6,068 bases of DNA from an uncultured Gemmatimonadota bacterium (lineage in GTDB: Bacteria > Gemmatimonadota > Gemmatimonadetes > Gemmatimonadales > Gemmatimonadaceae), in contig CAMLHT010000229.1 of NCBI GenBank assembly GCA_946479895.1, positions 1-6,068 on the forward strand, written 5' to 3'. Position 1 is the first letter of the stretch. Each line of letters starts with the position of its first letter. The notes under the pieces were generated by a model. The model was not told the origin of the DNA and did not search any database. It saw only the letters and a program-made list of their open reading frames with translations. The position numbers and the translations under genes are program-made. Below are positions 5,774 through 6,068 of this stretch, one piece after another.

Positions 5774-5824
5774 GCGAGCACGACGGCCACGGCGCACCGG
5801 GGCGTCGTGCTCGTTTCGTTTTCT
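5774..5824 (+). terminator. Rho-independent terminator after the GSP26-like gene
   Basis: CGAGCACGACG (5775-5785) and CGTCGTGCTCG (5803-5813) are perfect 11-bp complements, extended by a G5774-T5814 wobble. The loop region can form a small CGG/CCG inner stem. The T-rich tail TTTCGTTTTCT follows at 5814-5824. It ends about 17 nt before the DUF6496 start, so that gene must either be transcribed from a promoter overlapping this region or depend on readthrough. Confidence 0.88.
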
Positions 5825-5829
5825 CACAC

Positions 5830-5833
5830 GGAG
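5830..5833 (+). promoter_or_regulatory. Shine-Dalgarno of the DUF6496 gene
   Basis: GGAG (within CGGAGACG) lies 8 nt before the ATG at 5842, a standard spacing, and fixes the start of the basic protein. Confidence 0.7.
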
Positions 5834-5841
5834 ACGATCAG

Positions 5842-6068
5842 ATGGCTGCGAAGAAGAGTGGGGGCCGCAAGAAGTCCGGCGGCCGGAAATACGGAAAGGC
5901 GGCGAGCAAGCGGGTCAAGAGCGCCATGAAGCGCCGCAAGAAGGGCACGCTGAAGTCGGGATCGGGACGCAAGGTCAAGAGCCGCAAGCAGGCGATCGCG
6001 ATCGGCCTGTCCGAGGCGCGCTCCAAGGGCGCGAAGGTCCCGCGCAAGCGCACCGGCAAGAAGAGCGG
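5842..6068 (+). CDS. DUF6496 family small basic protein (3' end outside window)
   Basis: The first 75 residues of a very Lys/Arg-rich protein that runs off the window. It opens MAAKKSGGRKKSGGRKYGKA, in which K-S-G-G-R-K occurs twice as a short repeat. It then has K-K-G-T-L-K-S-G-S-G-R-K-V-K-S-R-K-Q-A-I-A-I-G-L-S-E-A-R-x-K-G-A-K-V-P, the hallmark of DUF6496 proteins (QAIAIxLSEARxKGAKVP core, about residues 49-66). Its composition is histone-H1-like, suggesting nucleic-acid binding, but the function of the family is unknown to me. No signal peptide or membrane segment. It stands alone after a terminator with its own ribosome binding site. The usual family length is about 70-120 residues, so most of the protein is probably visible. 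Confidence 0.88.
   Translation, partial: MAAKKSGGRKKSGGRKYGKAASKRVKSAMKRRKKGTLKSGSGRKVKSRKQAIAIGLSEARSKGAKVPRKRTGKKS

Overview
This is a GC-rich bacterial window in which every supported gene reads left to right on the + strand. The organism is probably a diderm (Gram-negative-type) bacterium: it encodes an OmpP1/FadL-family outer-membrane porin and a second exported protein with a signal peptide. An in-frame UGA at the catalytic position of a peroxiredoxin suggests it also decodes selenocysteine. The phylum cannot be fixed from this sequence. The combination of high GC, selenoprotein, SQR-like/TusE/DsrE2 genes, FadL and DUF6496 would suit lineages such as Rokubacteria, Acidobacteriota, Eisenbacteria or the former Deltaproteobacteria, but that is a guess.

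Region 1 (1-345) is the 3' part of a Bcp/PrxQ-type peroxiredoxin. Frame 1 reads T-P-G-UGA-T-I-E-A-C from base 1, with UGA (10-12) exactly where the peroxidatic cysteine belongs and the resolving cysteine intact five residues later. Two hairpins follow the UGA directly, the first at a distance suitable for a bacterial SECIS. The simplest reading is a selenocysteine-containing Bcp. A conventional gene caller would start at the ATG at 61 and report a short protein without an active site.

Region 2 (474-4966) looks like one five-gene operon: SQR-like flavoprotein, TusE/DsrC-like protein, DsrE2-family protein, exported protein of unknown function, and FadL-like outer-membrane channel. Genes 1/2 and 4/5 overlap by ATGA, and the other gaps are 10 and 6 nt. 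A strong intrinsic terminator (4982-5026) closes it. The first three genes form a sulfur-redox/sulfur-relay module: a flavoprotein that could oxidise a sulfide or persulfide, and two single-cysteine sulfur carriers. The last two place a periplasmic protein and an outer-membrane channel for hydrophobic compounds in the same transcript. This coupling is the second most interesting feature of the window.

Region 3 (5140-5733) is a general-stress-protein-26-like FMN-binding split-barrel protein, followed by two hairpins; the second (5774-5824) is a convincing terminator. Region 4 (5842 to the window end) is the start of a small, very basic DUF6496 protein with a good ribosome binding site. No tRNA, rRNA, CRISPR array, insertion sequence or phage gene was seen, and no gene-free stretch exceeds 300 bases.
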